Source: Rickettsiales bacterium
GTDB taxonomy: Bacteria; Pseudomonadota; Alphaproteobacteria; TMED109
Reading direction: 5' to 3'
Assembly (NCBI GenBank): GCA_002689905.1
Contig: NZIN01000026.1
Location: 1 to 23,771, forward strand
DNA: 23,771 nt
Below the pieces are notes generated by a model that searched no databases, was not told the origin of the DNA, and saw only the letters and a list, made by a program, of their open reading frames with translations. Positions 14,916 through 22,461 of the stretch are shown one piece after another; position 1 is the first letter of the stretch; every line of letters begins with the position of its first letter. Made by a program: the position numbers and the translations under genes.

Positions 14916-15341
14916 CTAATTAATTGAAGTCCCTATTAAATATAAATTTAAATAAGTATTTTTATTCCAAAATAAATAAATAAAACCTATTACAATTAGC
15001 GATAAAAGTATAATTATTGAACTATATTTAGTGTTTTTAGTTTCAGGGGCTTCTAATTGAAAGTTTGGTTTGTCTAGTGAAGATAATTTATTATTATTAG
15101 TAAATTCAAACTTACAAGTTTTTTCTAAATTTAAAAATTTTATATAACTATTAAGAAAACCTTTAAAATGAGAATTGTTCGATATTTCGATATCCCCATC
15201 TTCAAAGCTCTTAAGTATACTTTTTTTTATTAAAAGAATTTTGGATGCGTCATCAATTTTCAATCCTTGCTTTCTTCTATTTTCTTTTAAAAAACTACCA
15301 AGTTGATGCAAACTTTTAAAATATTTTAATTCTGTTTTCAT
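14916..15341 (-). CDS. RodZ-like membrane-anchored helix-turn-helix protein, short form
   Basis: The 141-residue protein has an N-terminal RodZ-type HTH_25 domain: LGSFLKENRRKQGLKIDDAS (14-33), a second helix pair with LKSFEDGDIE, and FKGFLNSYIKFLNL (59-72). A single membrane helix spans about 107-125, and only 16 residues follow. RodZ links the actin-like MreB to the cell-wall elongation machinery through the cytoplasmic domain. Usual RodZ proteins have a periplasmic DUF4115 domain of about 100 residues or more, absent here. The cytoplasmic half is intact, so the protein could still bind MreB, if the genome has it. It overlaps lysC by 4 bases (ATGA) and precedes ispG, the common order in alphaproteobacteria. 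Confidence 0.8.
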   Translation of the reverse strand: MKTELKYFKSLHQLGSFLKENRRKQGLKIDDASKILLIKKSILKSFEDGDIEISNNSHFKGFLNSYIKFLNLEKTCKFEFTNNNKLSSLDKPNFQLEAPETKNTKYSSIIILLSLIVIGFIYLFWNKNTYLNLYLIGTSIN

Positions 15342-16567
15342 TTATTTTTTTTTGCGTTTAATTTGAAAATAGTATGTAAAGCTCTTATTGCTAATTCTTT
15401 ATACTTATCATCTATCAAAACACTTATTTTAATTTCAGATGTACTTATAACATGAATATTAATATTATTCTTTGCTAATTCAGAGAACATAGAGTTAGCA
15501 ACTCCAGCATTAGTTTTCATGCCCAAACCTACAATAGAAACTTTGCAAATCTTATTATTTATAAAAATGTCAGTAAATTTTAATTTTTTCTCTAAATTTG
15601 ACATAATAGTTTTTGTCTTTTCAGCATCTGACTTTAATACAGTAAAAGAGTAAGTTACTCTTGCATCTGTCGCAGAACCAGACTGGACAATCATATCTAC
15701 ATTGATATTTTCTTTAGATAGAGCACTGAATATAACCGCAGATATTCCTGGAGTATTTTCAATGTCAATTAGTGTTATCAAAGTTTCATTACTGCTATGA
15801 GCAATTCCTCTAATAATTTGTTTTTCTAGATTTACATTTTTCTTTTTCAACATAGTTCCTTTCTTTCCTGTAAAGCTTGATAATACCTGAAGGTTAATAT
15901 TATATTTGAGAGCTAATTGTACTGATCTTGTATGTAATACTTTAGCTCCAAGTGAAGATAATTCTAGCATTTCCTCGTAGTTGATTTCATTTATTTTTTT
16001 GGCTTCTTTAACAATTCTAGGATCAGCTGAATATACACCATCTACATCTGTGTATATATCGCACCTTTTTGCTTTTAAACTAGCTGCCAAGGCTACTGCA
16101 GTAGTATCTGAGCCACCTCTACCTAGTGTTGTGATCCTATTAAATTTATTTACACCTTGAAAGCCAGATATTACAGGAACTTCATTATTTTTTAAGCTTT
16201 TTCTTATAGAAGAAGTGTCTATTTGTAATATTTGCGAATTAGTTATCGTTTCTGAGGTTTTTATCGGCAACTGCCAGCCCTGAAATGATTTACCTTTTAT
16301 ATTATTTTTATTAAGTATTATAGAAAATAATGCACTTGAAATTTGTTCTCCTGAAGATAATAAAGTTGCTATATCATCGCTCTTTTCATAAATATCTAAG
16401 TCTGAAGTAAGATTTAAAAGTCTATCAGTCTCTTTGCCCATAGCTGAAACTACTATAACGACTTTAAATCCTTGCTTTCTGCTTTTCTTAATATAAGATA
16501 CAGCTCTTTCTATCCTTTCTAAGCTAGAAACTGATGTACCACCAAATTTTTTTATTATAATGTTCAT
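15338..16567 (-). CDS. lysC: aspartate kinase
   Basis: The 409-residue protein has the aspartokinase signature KFGGTSV (7-13), SSGEQISSAL (71-80), the nucleotide-binding TLGRGGSDTTA (147-157), and YTDVDGVYSADPR (172-184). Two C-terminal ACT domains follow (about 265-409; GISAVIFSALSKENINVDMI and the second set after GLGMKTNAGV). It phosphorylates aspartate as the first step toward lysine, threonine and methionine. The ACT pair implies feedback inhibition by lysine and/or threonine, and the enzyme ultimately feeds the metY step coded elsewhere in this window. It heads the long minus-strand run ending at clpB and is divergent from ubiG. The ATG lacks a Shine-Dalgarno. Confidence 0.96.
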   Translation of the reverse strand: MNIIIKKFGGTSVSSLERIERAVSYIKKSRKQGFKVVIVVSAMGKETDRLLNLTSDLDIYEKSDDIATLLSSGEQISSALFSIILNKNNIKGKSFQGWQLPIKTSETITNSQILQIDTSSIRKSLKNNEVPVISGFQGVNKFNRITTLGRGGSDTTAVALAASLKAKRCDIYTDVDGVYSADPRIVKEAKKINEINYEEMLELSSLGAKVLHTRSVQLALKYNINLQVLSSFTGKKGTMLKKKNVNLEKQIIRGIAHSSNETLITLIDIENTPGISAVIFSALSKENINVDMIVQSGSATDARVTYSFTVLKSDAEKTKTIMSNLEKKLKFTDIFINNKICKVSIVGLGMKTNAGVANSMFSELAKNNINIHVISTSEIKISVLIDDKYKELAIRALHTIFKLNAKKNK

Positions 16568-16595
16568 ATTTTATTAAATTAATATAAATAATTGT

Positions 16596-16603
16596 ATTAT
16601 ACT
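16596..16603. promoter_or_regulatory. Overlapping divergent -10 boxes between lysC and ubiG
   Basis: ATTATACT holds TATAAT on the minus strand (16601-16596) and TATACT on the plus strand (16598-16603), within a 55-base gap. The rightward start site would fall near 16610, right at the ubiG Shine-Dalgarno. The leftward one gives a leader of about 20 bases for lysC. A second minus-strand candidate, TATATT at 16586-16581, would make lysC almost leaderless. No -35 box is clear. Confidence 0.45.
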
Positions 16604-16610
16604 AAAATAA

Positions 16611-16615
16611 AGGAG
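16611..16615 (+). promoter_or_regulatory. Shine-Dalgarno of ubiG (supports a TTG start)
   Basis: AGGAG (in AAAGGAG) lies 7 bases before the TTG at 16623. This good spacing, and the absence of an in-frame ATG until well inside the conserved N-terminal region, fix TTG as the start. Confidence 0.75.
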
Positions 16616-16622
16616 TTTTCAA

Positions 16623-17336
16623 TTGAAGCAAAGTATTTTTGATAGATTTTCATCAACTTGGTGGGATAAAGAAGGACCTATGAAAATGCTTCACTCGATG
16701 AATGAAACTAGAATGTTATTTATTCAAGAAAGAATTATGAATAGATACCACAGGTTAGAAAGTTTTAAAAATATTTTAAATAAAAAGAAAATACTCGATT
16801 TAGGGTGTGGGGGAGGAATATTATCCGAAAGTTTAGCAGAATTTAATGCTAATATTACAGCTATAGACGAGTCTAAAAAACTGATTCAAGAGGCAAAAAA
16901 AAGAGCTGACTTGAAGAGGCTTAAAATAAATTATAAATGTTCTAGTATAGATGTCCTATATGAAAAAAAGTTTAAATTTGATATTATTATTTGTTTAGAG
17001 GTAATTGAACATGTAACAAACTTTAAAGAATTTTTGAAAACCACTTTTCAATGCTTAAATAAAGATGGGATAATTATTTTATCTACAATCAATAGAAGCA
17101 CAATTTCTTATATATCAACTATATTAGTAGCAGAAAATATTTTAAGACTAGTCCCAAAAAAAACACATAACTGGGATATGTATATAAAGCCAGAAGAAAT
17201 TATTAATATTGCAAAACAAAAAAGTCTTAAAATTGACAAGTTGAGAGGATTACTTCCTTTTCCAACTCTATCTGGGTTTAAGTGGATAAGAGTTAAAAAT
17301 ACGAAGGCCAATTATATAATATCATTTATAAATTAG
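16623..17336 (+). CDS. ubiG: 3-demethylubiquinol / polyprenyl-dihydroxybenzoate O-methyltransferase
   Basis: The 237-residue protein is UbiG. The N-terminal FDRFSSTWWDKEGPMKMLHSMN (7 residues downstream of the start codon onward) matches the family's F-x-x-x-x-x-x-WWD-x-x-G-x-x-x-x-L-H-x-x-N. SAM motif I DLGCGGG is at 59-65, and HNWDMYIKPEEI near the C-terminus corresponds to the conserved H-D-W-x-x-F-x-x-P-x-E. It performs both O-methylations of ubiquinone synthesis at the inner membrane face. The start is TTG with a good AGGAG. Its TAG directly abuts the TAA of convergent secA with no base between. UbiG next to lysC is a common alphaproteobacterial arrangement as I recall it. Confidence 0.92.
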   Translation: MKQSIFDRFSSTWWDKEGPMKMLHSMNETRMLFIQERIMNRYHRLESFKNILNKKKILDLGCGGGILSESLAEFNANITAIDESKKLIQEAKKRADLKRLKINYKCSSIDVLYEKKFKFDIIICLEVIEHVTNFKEFLKTTFQCLNKDGIIILSTINRSTISYISTILVAENILRLVPKKTHNWDMYIKPEEIINIAKQKSLKIDKLRGLLPFPTLSGFKWIRVKNTKANYIISFIN

Positions 17337-19808
17337 TTACTTCTTTCTCAACCTCTCTCTAATACTTTTGGATGTTTTTTCTTTTCTATTTTCTTGTTTT
17401 TCTATTTCAATGAGCATAATAAATCTACAAGAAGTAACCCTTATATTATCAAGCATAACTTCAAACATAGTAAACGCTTCTCTTTTATATTCGTTTAGAG
17501 GGTCCCTTTGTGCATAAGCTCTCAGTCCAATTCCTTGTCTTAGCTGATCCAATGCTAAAAGGTGAGATTTCCATTGTTGATCTAAAATTTGTACAATAAT
17601 CTGCTTTTGAACTAAAGAAAAATTATCTTTACCAACTAAATCTATTTTACTGTCTAACCTTTTAATTATATTTTCTTTTAATTCTTGTAGAAAGGCTTCT
17701 TTATTTCCGTATGAATTTTTTTGTAATTGCATTCCAAATATATCCCTTATTTCTTTTAAAACATTGTCAATCTCTACTTCTTCTTCATCTTTTTCATTAA
17801 TATTTTTTTCAAATATATTAGTAATAGTTTCATTTAGCATATCTAAAAAAATTTGATTAATATCATTAGTAGAAAGTAATTCTTTTCTTTGTTCATAGAC
17901 AACCTTCCTCTGATCATTCATAACATCATCAAACTTAAGAAGATTTTTTCTTATTTCAAAGTTACGCCCTTCAACTTTAGATTGAGCTTTTTCAATTGCT
18001 TTATTTATCCATGGATGAACGATAGCTTCTCCTTCTTTAAGACCAAGTTTTTTTAGCATACCGTCAAGTCTTTCTGAACCAAATATTCTCATTAAATCAT
18101 CTTCAAGAGATATAAAAAATTTTGATGCCCCTGGATCTCCTTGTCTTCCTGATCTTCCTCTAAGCTGATTGTCTATTCTTCTGCTTTCATGTCTTTCAGT
18201 TCCTAAGACAAATAAACCTCCAGACTTTAATGCTCTGCTGTGTAAATCTTGTTCTTTGTTAGTATTATTTCCATTTTGTTTAATAATAGTATTGTTGCCA
18301 CCTAATTGTATGTCTGTACCTCTACCTGCCATATTAGTGGCAATTGTTACAGAATAAGGTTTTCCTGCCTGTGAAATAATTTTTGCTTCCTTTTCATGGA
18401 ACCTGGCATTTAATACTTCGTGCTTAATGTTAAGTCTCTTTAGTCTTTTAGATATTAGTTCAGAGGTCTTTATATTAGTAGTTCCAACCAGCAATGGTTG
18501 GCCTGAATTATTAATTTCAGATATTTCTTTTACTACAGCTTGCCACTTTTCATTATTAGTCCTGTATATCTCATCATTTGAGTCATTTCTTATTAATTTT
18601 CTATGTGAAGGTATTTCTAATACATCTAAACCATAAATTTCTGAGAATTCTGCAGCCTCTGTTTTTGCAGTACCAGTCATGCCAGAAAGTTTAGGATACA
18701 TTCTGAAATAATTTTGAAAAGTTATTGAAGCTAATGTTTGATTCTCATTTTGTATTTTTACATTTTCTTTTGCTTCAATAGCTTGGTGTAATCCCTCTGA
18801 AAACCTTCTTCCTTCCATCATTCTACCTGTGAATTCATCAACTATAACTACTTGATTATCTTTAACCAAATAGTCTTTATCTTTGGCAAATAAAAAATTT
18901 GCTTTAAGTGCTTGATTTATATGATGAAGTAAACTGATATTTTCAGGAGCATATAAATTTTGGTTATTTAATAGGTTTTTAGAATATAAAAGCTTTTCAA
19001 AGTATTCTATTCCATCGGAATTAAGGTTGATGGATTTAGATTTTTCATCAATATCATAATAAGTTTTATTTATGGTTTTAACAAGATTATTTATAATAGA
19101 ATAAAGTTTTGTATTGTCCTCAATTGCACCAGAAATAATTAAAGGCGTACGAGCTTCATCTATTAAAATACTATCAACTTCATCAACTATGGCATAATTA
19201 AAACTACGCTGACACATATCATCCAGATTAAACCTCATATTATCTCTTAAATAATCAAAACCAAACTCATTATTTGTTCCGTAGGTGACATCTGCTAAAT
19301 AGGCCTTTTTTCTTTCAGAATCCTCAATTCCAGAATGAATACAGCCAACTGAAAGATTAAGAAACTTATAAATTGCACCCATCCACTCACTGTCTCTTTT
19401 AGCTAAATAATCATTTACAGTTACTACATGAACACCTAAACCCTCTATTGCATTTAAATAAGTTGATAAAGTAGAAACCAAGGTTTTACCTTCTCCGGTT
19501 TTCATTTCTGCTATTTTTCCTTTATGAAGAGCAATACCTCCTAAAATTTGAACGTCATAATGTCTTTGTCCAAGTGTTCTAGTGGCAGCTTCTCGAACCG
19601 TGGCAAATGCTTCAGGTAATAATTCATCTAAATGCGTCCCATTCTTTAAGCTATCTCTGAAATGACTAGTTTTTTCTCTAATTTGGGCATCAGATAAATT
19701 TTTAATTTGAGTTTCAAAGTTATTAACTTTATCTAAAAGACTTGTATATTCATTTAAAGTTCTTTGGTTGGGATTGGTGAAAATAGAGTTTTTTAAAAAT
19801 TTTAGCAT
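17337..19808 (-). CDS. secA: preprotein translocase ATPase SecA, lacking the C-terminal zinc tail
   Basis: The 823-residue SecA has Walker A MKTGEGKT (102-109), TYGTNNEFGFDYLRDNM (about 175-191), the DEAD-type Walker B in VDEVDSILIDEARTPL (208-223), TIATNMAGRGTDI, and QLRGRSGRQGDPG. The scaffold and helical-wing region ends with GLRAYAQRDPLNEYKREAF. It drives Sec-dependent export through SecYEG at the inner membrane. The usual C-terminal linker with the CxCxSGxxxxxCH zinc motif that binds SecB and lipids is missing: the protein stops about 50 residues after the conserved scaffold, in a basic RERLRKK. The ATG has no Shine-Dalgarno; a TATAAA at 19842-19837 would leave a leader of about 20 bases. 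It is divergent from argJ; the parvulin gene often found between secA and argJ is not here. Confidence 0.97.
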   Translation of the reverse strand: MLKFLKNSIFTNPNQRTLNEYTSLLDKVNNFETQIKNLSDAQIREKTSHFRDSLKNGTHLDELLPEAFATVREAATRTLGQRHYDVQILGGIALHKGKIAEMKTGEGKTLVSTLSTYLNAIEGLGVHVVTVNDYLAKRDSEWMGAIYKFLNLSVGCIHSGIEDSERKKAYLADVTYGTNNEFGFDYLRDNMRFNLDDMCQRSFNYAIVDEVDSILIDEARTPLIISGAIEDNTKLYSIINNLVKTINKTYYDIDEKSKSINLNSDGIEYFEKLLYSKNLLNNQNLYAPENISLLHHINQALKANFLFAKDKDYLVKDNQVVIVDEFTGRMMEGRRFSEGLHQAIEAKENVKIQNENQTLASITFQNYFRMYPKLSGMTGTAKTEAAEFSEIYGLDVLEIPSHRKLIRNDSNDEIYRTNNEKWQAVVKEISEINNSGQPLLVGTTNIKTSELISKRLKRLNIKHEVLNARFHEKEAKIISQAGKPYSVTIATNMAGRGTDIQLGGNNTIIKQNGNNTNKEQDLHSRALKSGGLFVLGTERHESRRIDNQLRGRSGRQGDPGASKFFISLEDDLMRIFGSERLDGMLKKLGLKEGEAIVHPWINKAIEKAQSKVEGRNFEIRKNLLKFDDVMNDQRKVVYEQRKELLSTNDINQIFLDMLNETITNIFEKNINEKDEEEVEIDNVLKEIRDIFGMQLQKNSYGNKEAFLQELKENIIKRLDSKIDLVGKDNFSLVQKQIIVQILDQQWKSHLLALDQLRQGIGLRAYAQRDPLNEYKREAFTMFEVMLDNIRVTSCRFIMLIEIEKQENRKEKTSKSIRERLRKK

Positions 19809-19836
19809 TGAAAAAATATATAAATTTATTTTGTAA

Positions 19837-19842
19837 TTTATA
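19837..19842 (-). promoter_or_regulatory. Putative -10 box of secA
   Basis: TATAAA on the minus strand predicts a start near 19830 and a leader of about 22 bases. A plus-strand TATAGT (19839-19844) overlaps it, so it may also fire toward argJ. The 78-base gap is almost pure A/T and no -35 box is evident. Confidence 0.35.
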
Positions 19843-19873
19843 GTATAAGAAATATCAATAGTATATAAATATT

Positions 19874-19879
19874 TATATT
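19874..19879 (+). promoter_or_regulatory. Putative -10 box of argJ (leaderless spacing)
   Basis: TATATT ends 7 bases before the argJ ATG, so the predicted start site coincides with the start codon. No Shine-Dalgarno precedes the ATG, which agrees with a leaderless mRNA. In this A/T-rich gap the match is weak evidence by itself. Confidence 0.4.
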
Positions 19880-19886
19880 AATTATT

Positions 19887-21110
19887 ATGAAAAAAATTTC
19901 CGAAAAAAAATTTCCGAAAATCCCAGCATTAGATGGAATAAGTATTTTATGTGGTAAAGCCCAAATTAAAAGTAAATCGAAGCTAGATTTAGCTTTAATT
20001 ATTTTTGATAATTATGCAAATGTAGCTTATGTTTCTACAACATCAAAAACCTGTGCAGCTAATATTCAGTGGTTAAATAAAAATAAAAAAAATAATAGAG
20101 TTAAAGTTTTAGTAGCTAACTCTGGCAATGCAAATGCATATACAGGAAAAGAAGGATATAATAATGTACTTAAGATTTTAAATTATCTTTCCAGTCATTT
20201 TATATGCAAAAAAGAAGAAGTAATAGTTTCATCTACAGGCGTTATAGGAGAACAACTGCCTATAAAAAGAATTATGAAAGTATTAAATGATTTTTTAAAT
20301 AGAAAAAATTCATATACAACAAATTGGAAAAACTTTGCAACTTCAATTTTAACTACTGATACTTTTGCAAAAGCGGTCTATAAGAAAAGTAAAATAGGCA
20401 ATAATACTGTTAATATAATAGGGATTGCAAAAGGTTCTGGAATGATAGCTCCTAATATGGCTACTATGCTTGGATACATTTTTACCGACGCAGCTTTATC
20501 TCCAACCGTTCTAGGCCAATTATTAACAGATGTAAATGAAAAGTCATTTAATAGCATAACTGTAGATAGTGATACATCTACCAATGATATGGTATGTTTT
20601 TTTTCAACAAAAAAAATACCTAGCAAAGTAAAATCATTTAAGGATAAGTCTCTGACTAGATTTAGAAAAGATTTAGAAAATTTATCTATTGAACTTGCAA
20701 AAAAAATTATTTGTGATGGTGAAGGTGCAACTAAATTAATAGAAATTAGTGTAAAAGGAGCGAAAAGTTATCATGATGCAAAAAAAGTAGCTATGACAAT
20801 AGCAAACTCTCCATTAGTGAAAACTGCCATTGCGGGGGAGGATGCTAATTGGGGTAGAATAATTATGGCAGTAGGTAAGTCTAATGTAATGTTAGATCAA
20901 AATAAACTTTCTCTTAGTTTTGGAAAAAATAGTGTAATTATTAAAGGTGAATTGAATAATAAATATAATGAAAGAATTATTACAACACATTTAAAAGGTA
21001 GTGAAATAAAAATTAATCTTGATTTAAATTTAGGCACTTATTCTTCTAAGGTCTGGACCTGTGACCTTACCAAGAGATATATAGAGATAAATGCTGATTA
21101 TAGAAGTTGA
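19887..21110 (+). CDS. argJ: bifunctional glutamate N-acetyltransferase / amino-acid acetyltransferase
   Basis: The 407-residue protein is ArgJ. Motifs include VLVANSGNANAYTG (74-87), VSSTGVIGEQLP (114-125), and the self-cleavage and nucleophile site KGSGMIAPNMATML with Thr193. Further on are DSDTSTNDM and AIAGEDANWGRI. The precursor cleaves itself before Thr193 into alpha and beta subunits. The enzyme transfers acetyl from N-acetylornithine to glutamate, recycling the acetyl group in arginine synthesis, in the cytosol. Whether it also uses acetyl-CoA (bifunctional) cannot be told by eye. The ATG lacks a Shine-Dalgarno and lies 7 bases after a TATATT. The TGA abuts the TAA of the convergent methyltransferase gene. 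Confidence 0.96.
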   Translation: MKKISEKKFPKIPALDGISILCGKAQIKSKSKLDLALIIFDNYANVAYVSTTSKTCAANIQWLNKNKKNNRVKVLVANSGNANAYTGKEGYNNVLKILNYLSSHFICKKEEVIVSSTGVIGEQLPIKRIMKVLNDFLNRKNSYTTNWKNFATSILTTDTFAKAVYKKSKIGNNTVNIIGIAKGSGMIAPNMATMLGYIFTDAALSPTVLGQLLTDVNEKSFNSITVDSDTSTNDMVCFFSTKKIPSKVKSFKDKSLTRFRKDLENLSIELAKKIICDGEGATKLIEISVKGAKSYHDAKKVAMTIANSPLVKTAIAGEDANWGRIIMAVGKSNVMLDQNKLSLSFGKNSVIIKGELNNKYNERIITTHLKGSEIKINLDLNLGTYSSKVWTCDLTKRYIEINADYRS

Positions 21111-21893
21111 TTACTTGTTCCCAATAAAAAAGTAAAGAGAAAAAGTATTGTTAACTAAATTTTTTTTAAGTAGTTCATTTTTATACTGTTTATAAAACTT
21201 ATTATATTCAGATTTCTTTATAAAAAAATCTTTTCTATTCTTAAGATAATTACTCTCTCCTGTAGATCTTATGAAGTTCCAGATGTCTTCTGGTGCCCTT
21301 ACAGTAAATTTAAAATCTTCTTTATCTACAATTATATTTTTAAATCCCACTGAATTAGCTATATTTCCTAAAGTATGAATATCAAGTGATGGATTAAAGC
21401 TATAGTTTTTAGACGGCTTAAAAAAATTTAAAAAATAATTTCTAAACTCTACAAAAGAGTAGTTTGAAGGGAGAACTGTCAATAATATACCACCAGGCTT
21501 AAGTGTATTAAATATATTATTGAATACTTTAGGAATATTATTACTACTGTTAATAGAAAAGAAACTAAAACATAGATCAAAAAAGTTAGGTATAAAAGCT
21601 TGATTATTTAGATCAATTATTACTCTTTTCTTATTTAAAAGGTTTATATCACTCGATAAACATGTTTGAATAAATTTTTTTTCTAATCCGTTAGATTGTA
21701 GTATTTTGTAAAAGCTATTATTTCTAGCGGCTAATTCTAAAATATTATTATCTTTAGTAATATTGATTTTACTAGCGGCTCTTTCAAGGATAGTATTTGA
21801 AATAGTATCAAAAAACTTCTTGGTCCTCTTGTTTTTTTCAGAGTTTTTGTGAGATCTTAAGTGGTTAAAATTAATTTTTTTTTTATCAAACAT
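21111..21893 (-). CDS. NDUFAF5/BioC-like methyltransferase-fold protein with degenerate SAM motif
   Basis: The 260-residue protein aligns by eye with alphaproteobacterial relatives of mitochondrial NDUFAF5. It starts MFDKK (family FDR), and has IFNTLKPGGILLTVLPSNYSF-type strand 5, FNPSLDIHTLGNIANSVGF, TGESNYLKNR (211-220, family MGESN-x-x-x-x-R), and the C-terminal FSLYFFIGNK. SAM motif I should read D/E-LG-x-G-x-G but is ELAARNNSF (53-61), with all glycines gone. So SAM binding is doubtful and it may be a non-catalytic relic or scaffold. NDUFAF5 hydroxylates an arginine of complex I subunit NDUFS7; a role here is speculative. The frame is open to 21929, but I chose the ATG at 21893, where family similarity begins. 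It overlaps the upstream methyltransferase gene by 8 bases. Confidence 0.75.
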   Translation of the reverse strand: MFDKKKINFNHLRSHKNSEKNKRTKKFFDTISNTILERAASKINITKDNNILELAARNNSFYKILQSNGLEKKFIQTCLSSDINLLNKKRVIIDLNNQAFIPNFFDLCFSFFSINSSNNIPKVFNNIFNTLKPGGILLTVLPSNYSFVEFRNYFLNFFKPSKNYSFNPSLDIHTLGNIANSVGFKNIIVDKEDFKFTVRAPEDIWNFIRSTGESNYLKNRKDFFIKKSEYNKFYKQYKNELLKKNLVNNTFSLYFFIGNK

Positions 21894-22395
21894 TACATGA
21901 AAAAATACGTTGTTTATAAAAATGTTCATCAGAATTCAAAGAATATACTTCCTCGTACTCTATAAGTAAAATATCCGAACATAAGGACAGAAGTTCTTTA
22001 GGCTTAAGTATATAGTTTTGATTATTTGGTCTTCCTATTTTTTCGTGACCATCACTAAAAGTTTCATAAATCAGATAGCCCCCTATTTTAAGAGATTTTA
22101 GAATCATAGTAAATATTGAGCGGTTTAAGAAATTAGTCACTACTATAACGTCAAATTTGCAATCAGTTAAGGGCCAACTTTTATGACTTTCAACATCTTT
22201 TAATAATTTTATAATATTATTACCTGAAAAATATTTAAGACTTTCTTTATTAATATCTACTGAAAAAACTTTAAAGCCTTGTTCTGATAAATATTTAGAG
22301 TGTCTTCCTTTCCCACATGCTAAGTCTAGAGCAACACCCTTATTATTAGGTATCTTCTTTAAGCAATATTTAACCCATTTTGATATTTTACACAT
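21886..22395 (-). CDS. class I SAM-dependent methyltransferase, TehB-like
   Basis: The 169-residue protein is a compact class I methyltransferase with an intact SAM motif I, ALDLACGKGRHSKYL (22-36), followed by FSVDIN as the strand-2 acidic end. The strand-5 region has GGYLIYETFSDGHEKIGRP and then NYILKPKELL, typical of a bacterial TehB-like family of unknown substrate. The N-terminus SKWVKYCLKKIP matches the family's S-x-W-V-x-x-x-x-x-x-x-P opening. No membrane segment is present. It begins a two-gene minus-strand unit whose second gene codes for the NDUFAF5-like protein with a worn SAM motif. A minus-strand TATAAT (22413-22408) stands 12 bases before the ATG, which lacks a Shine-Dalgarno. 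Confidence 0.82.
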   Translation of the reverse strand: MCKISKWVKYCLKKIPNNKGVALDLACGKGRHSKYLSEQGFKVFSVDINKESLKYFSGNNIIKLLKDVESHKSWPLTDCKFDVIVVTNFLNRSIFTMILKSLKIGGYLIYETFSDGHEKIGRPNNQNYILKPKELLSLCSDILLIEYEEVYSLNSDEHFYKQRIFSCNV

Positions 22396-22407
22396 TATTC
22401 TATTGTA

Positions 22408-22415
22408 ATTATAAT
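22408..22415. promoter_or_regulatory. Overlapping divergent -10 boxes upstream of the TehB-like gene
   Basis: The octamer ATTATAAT, identical to the one at 2076-2083, holds TATAAT on both strands. Read leftward, it predicts a start about 6 bases before the TehB-like ATG. Read rightward, it lies 46 bases before the DUF1178 ATG, with a second candidate box closer to that gene. Confidence 0.45.
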
Positions 22416-22442
22416 TTATATAACAATATTTATTATATGTTT

Positions 22443-22448
22443 TATAAT
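22443..22448 (+). promoter_or_regulatory. Putative -10 box of the DUF1178 gene
   Basis: TATAAT ends 13 bases before the DUF1178 ATG, predicting a leader of about 7 bases. The bases between are only A and T, so no Shine-Dalgarno is possible. Confidence 0.45.
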
Positions 22449-22461
22449 AAAAATAATAAAA

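Noticed and set aside
21894..21929. A longer NDUFAF5-like protein starting at 21929
   Set aside because: The extra 12 residues overlap the upstream gene further and lie before the family's FDR-like opening; no ribosome site supports them.
22396..22461. A small RNA or tRNA in the gap before DUF1178
   Set aside because: The 66 bases are nearly all A and T, with no cloverleaf arms or stable stem; promoter elements explain what can be seen.
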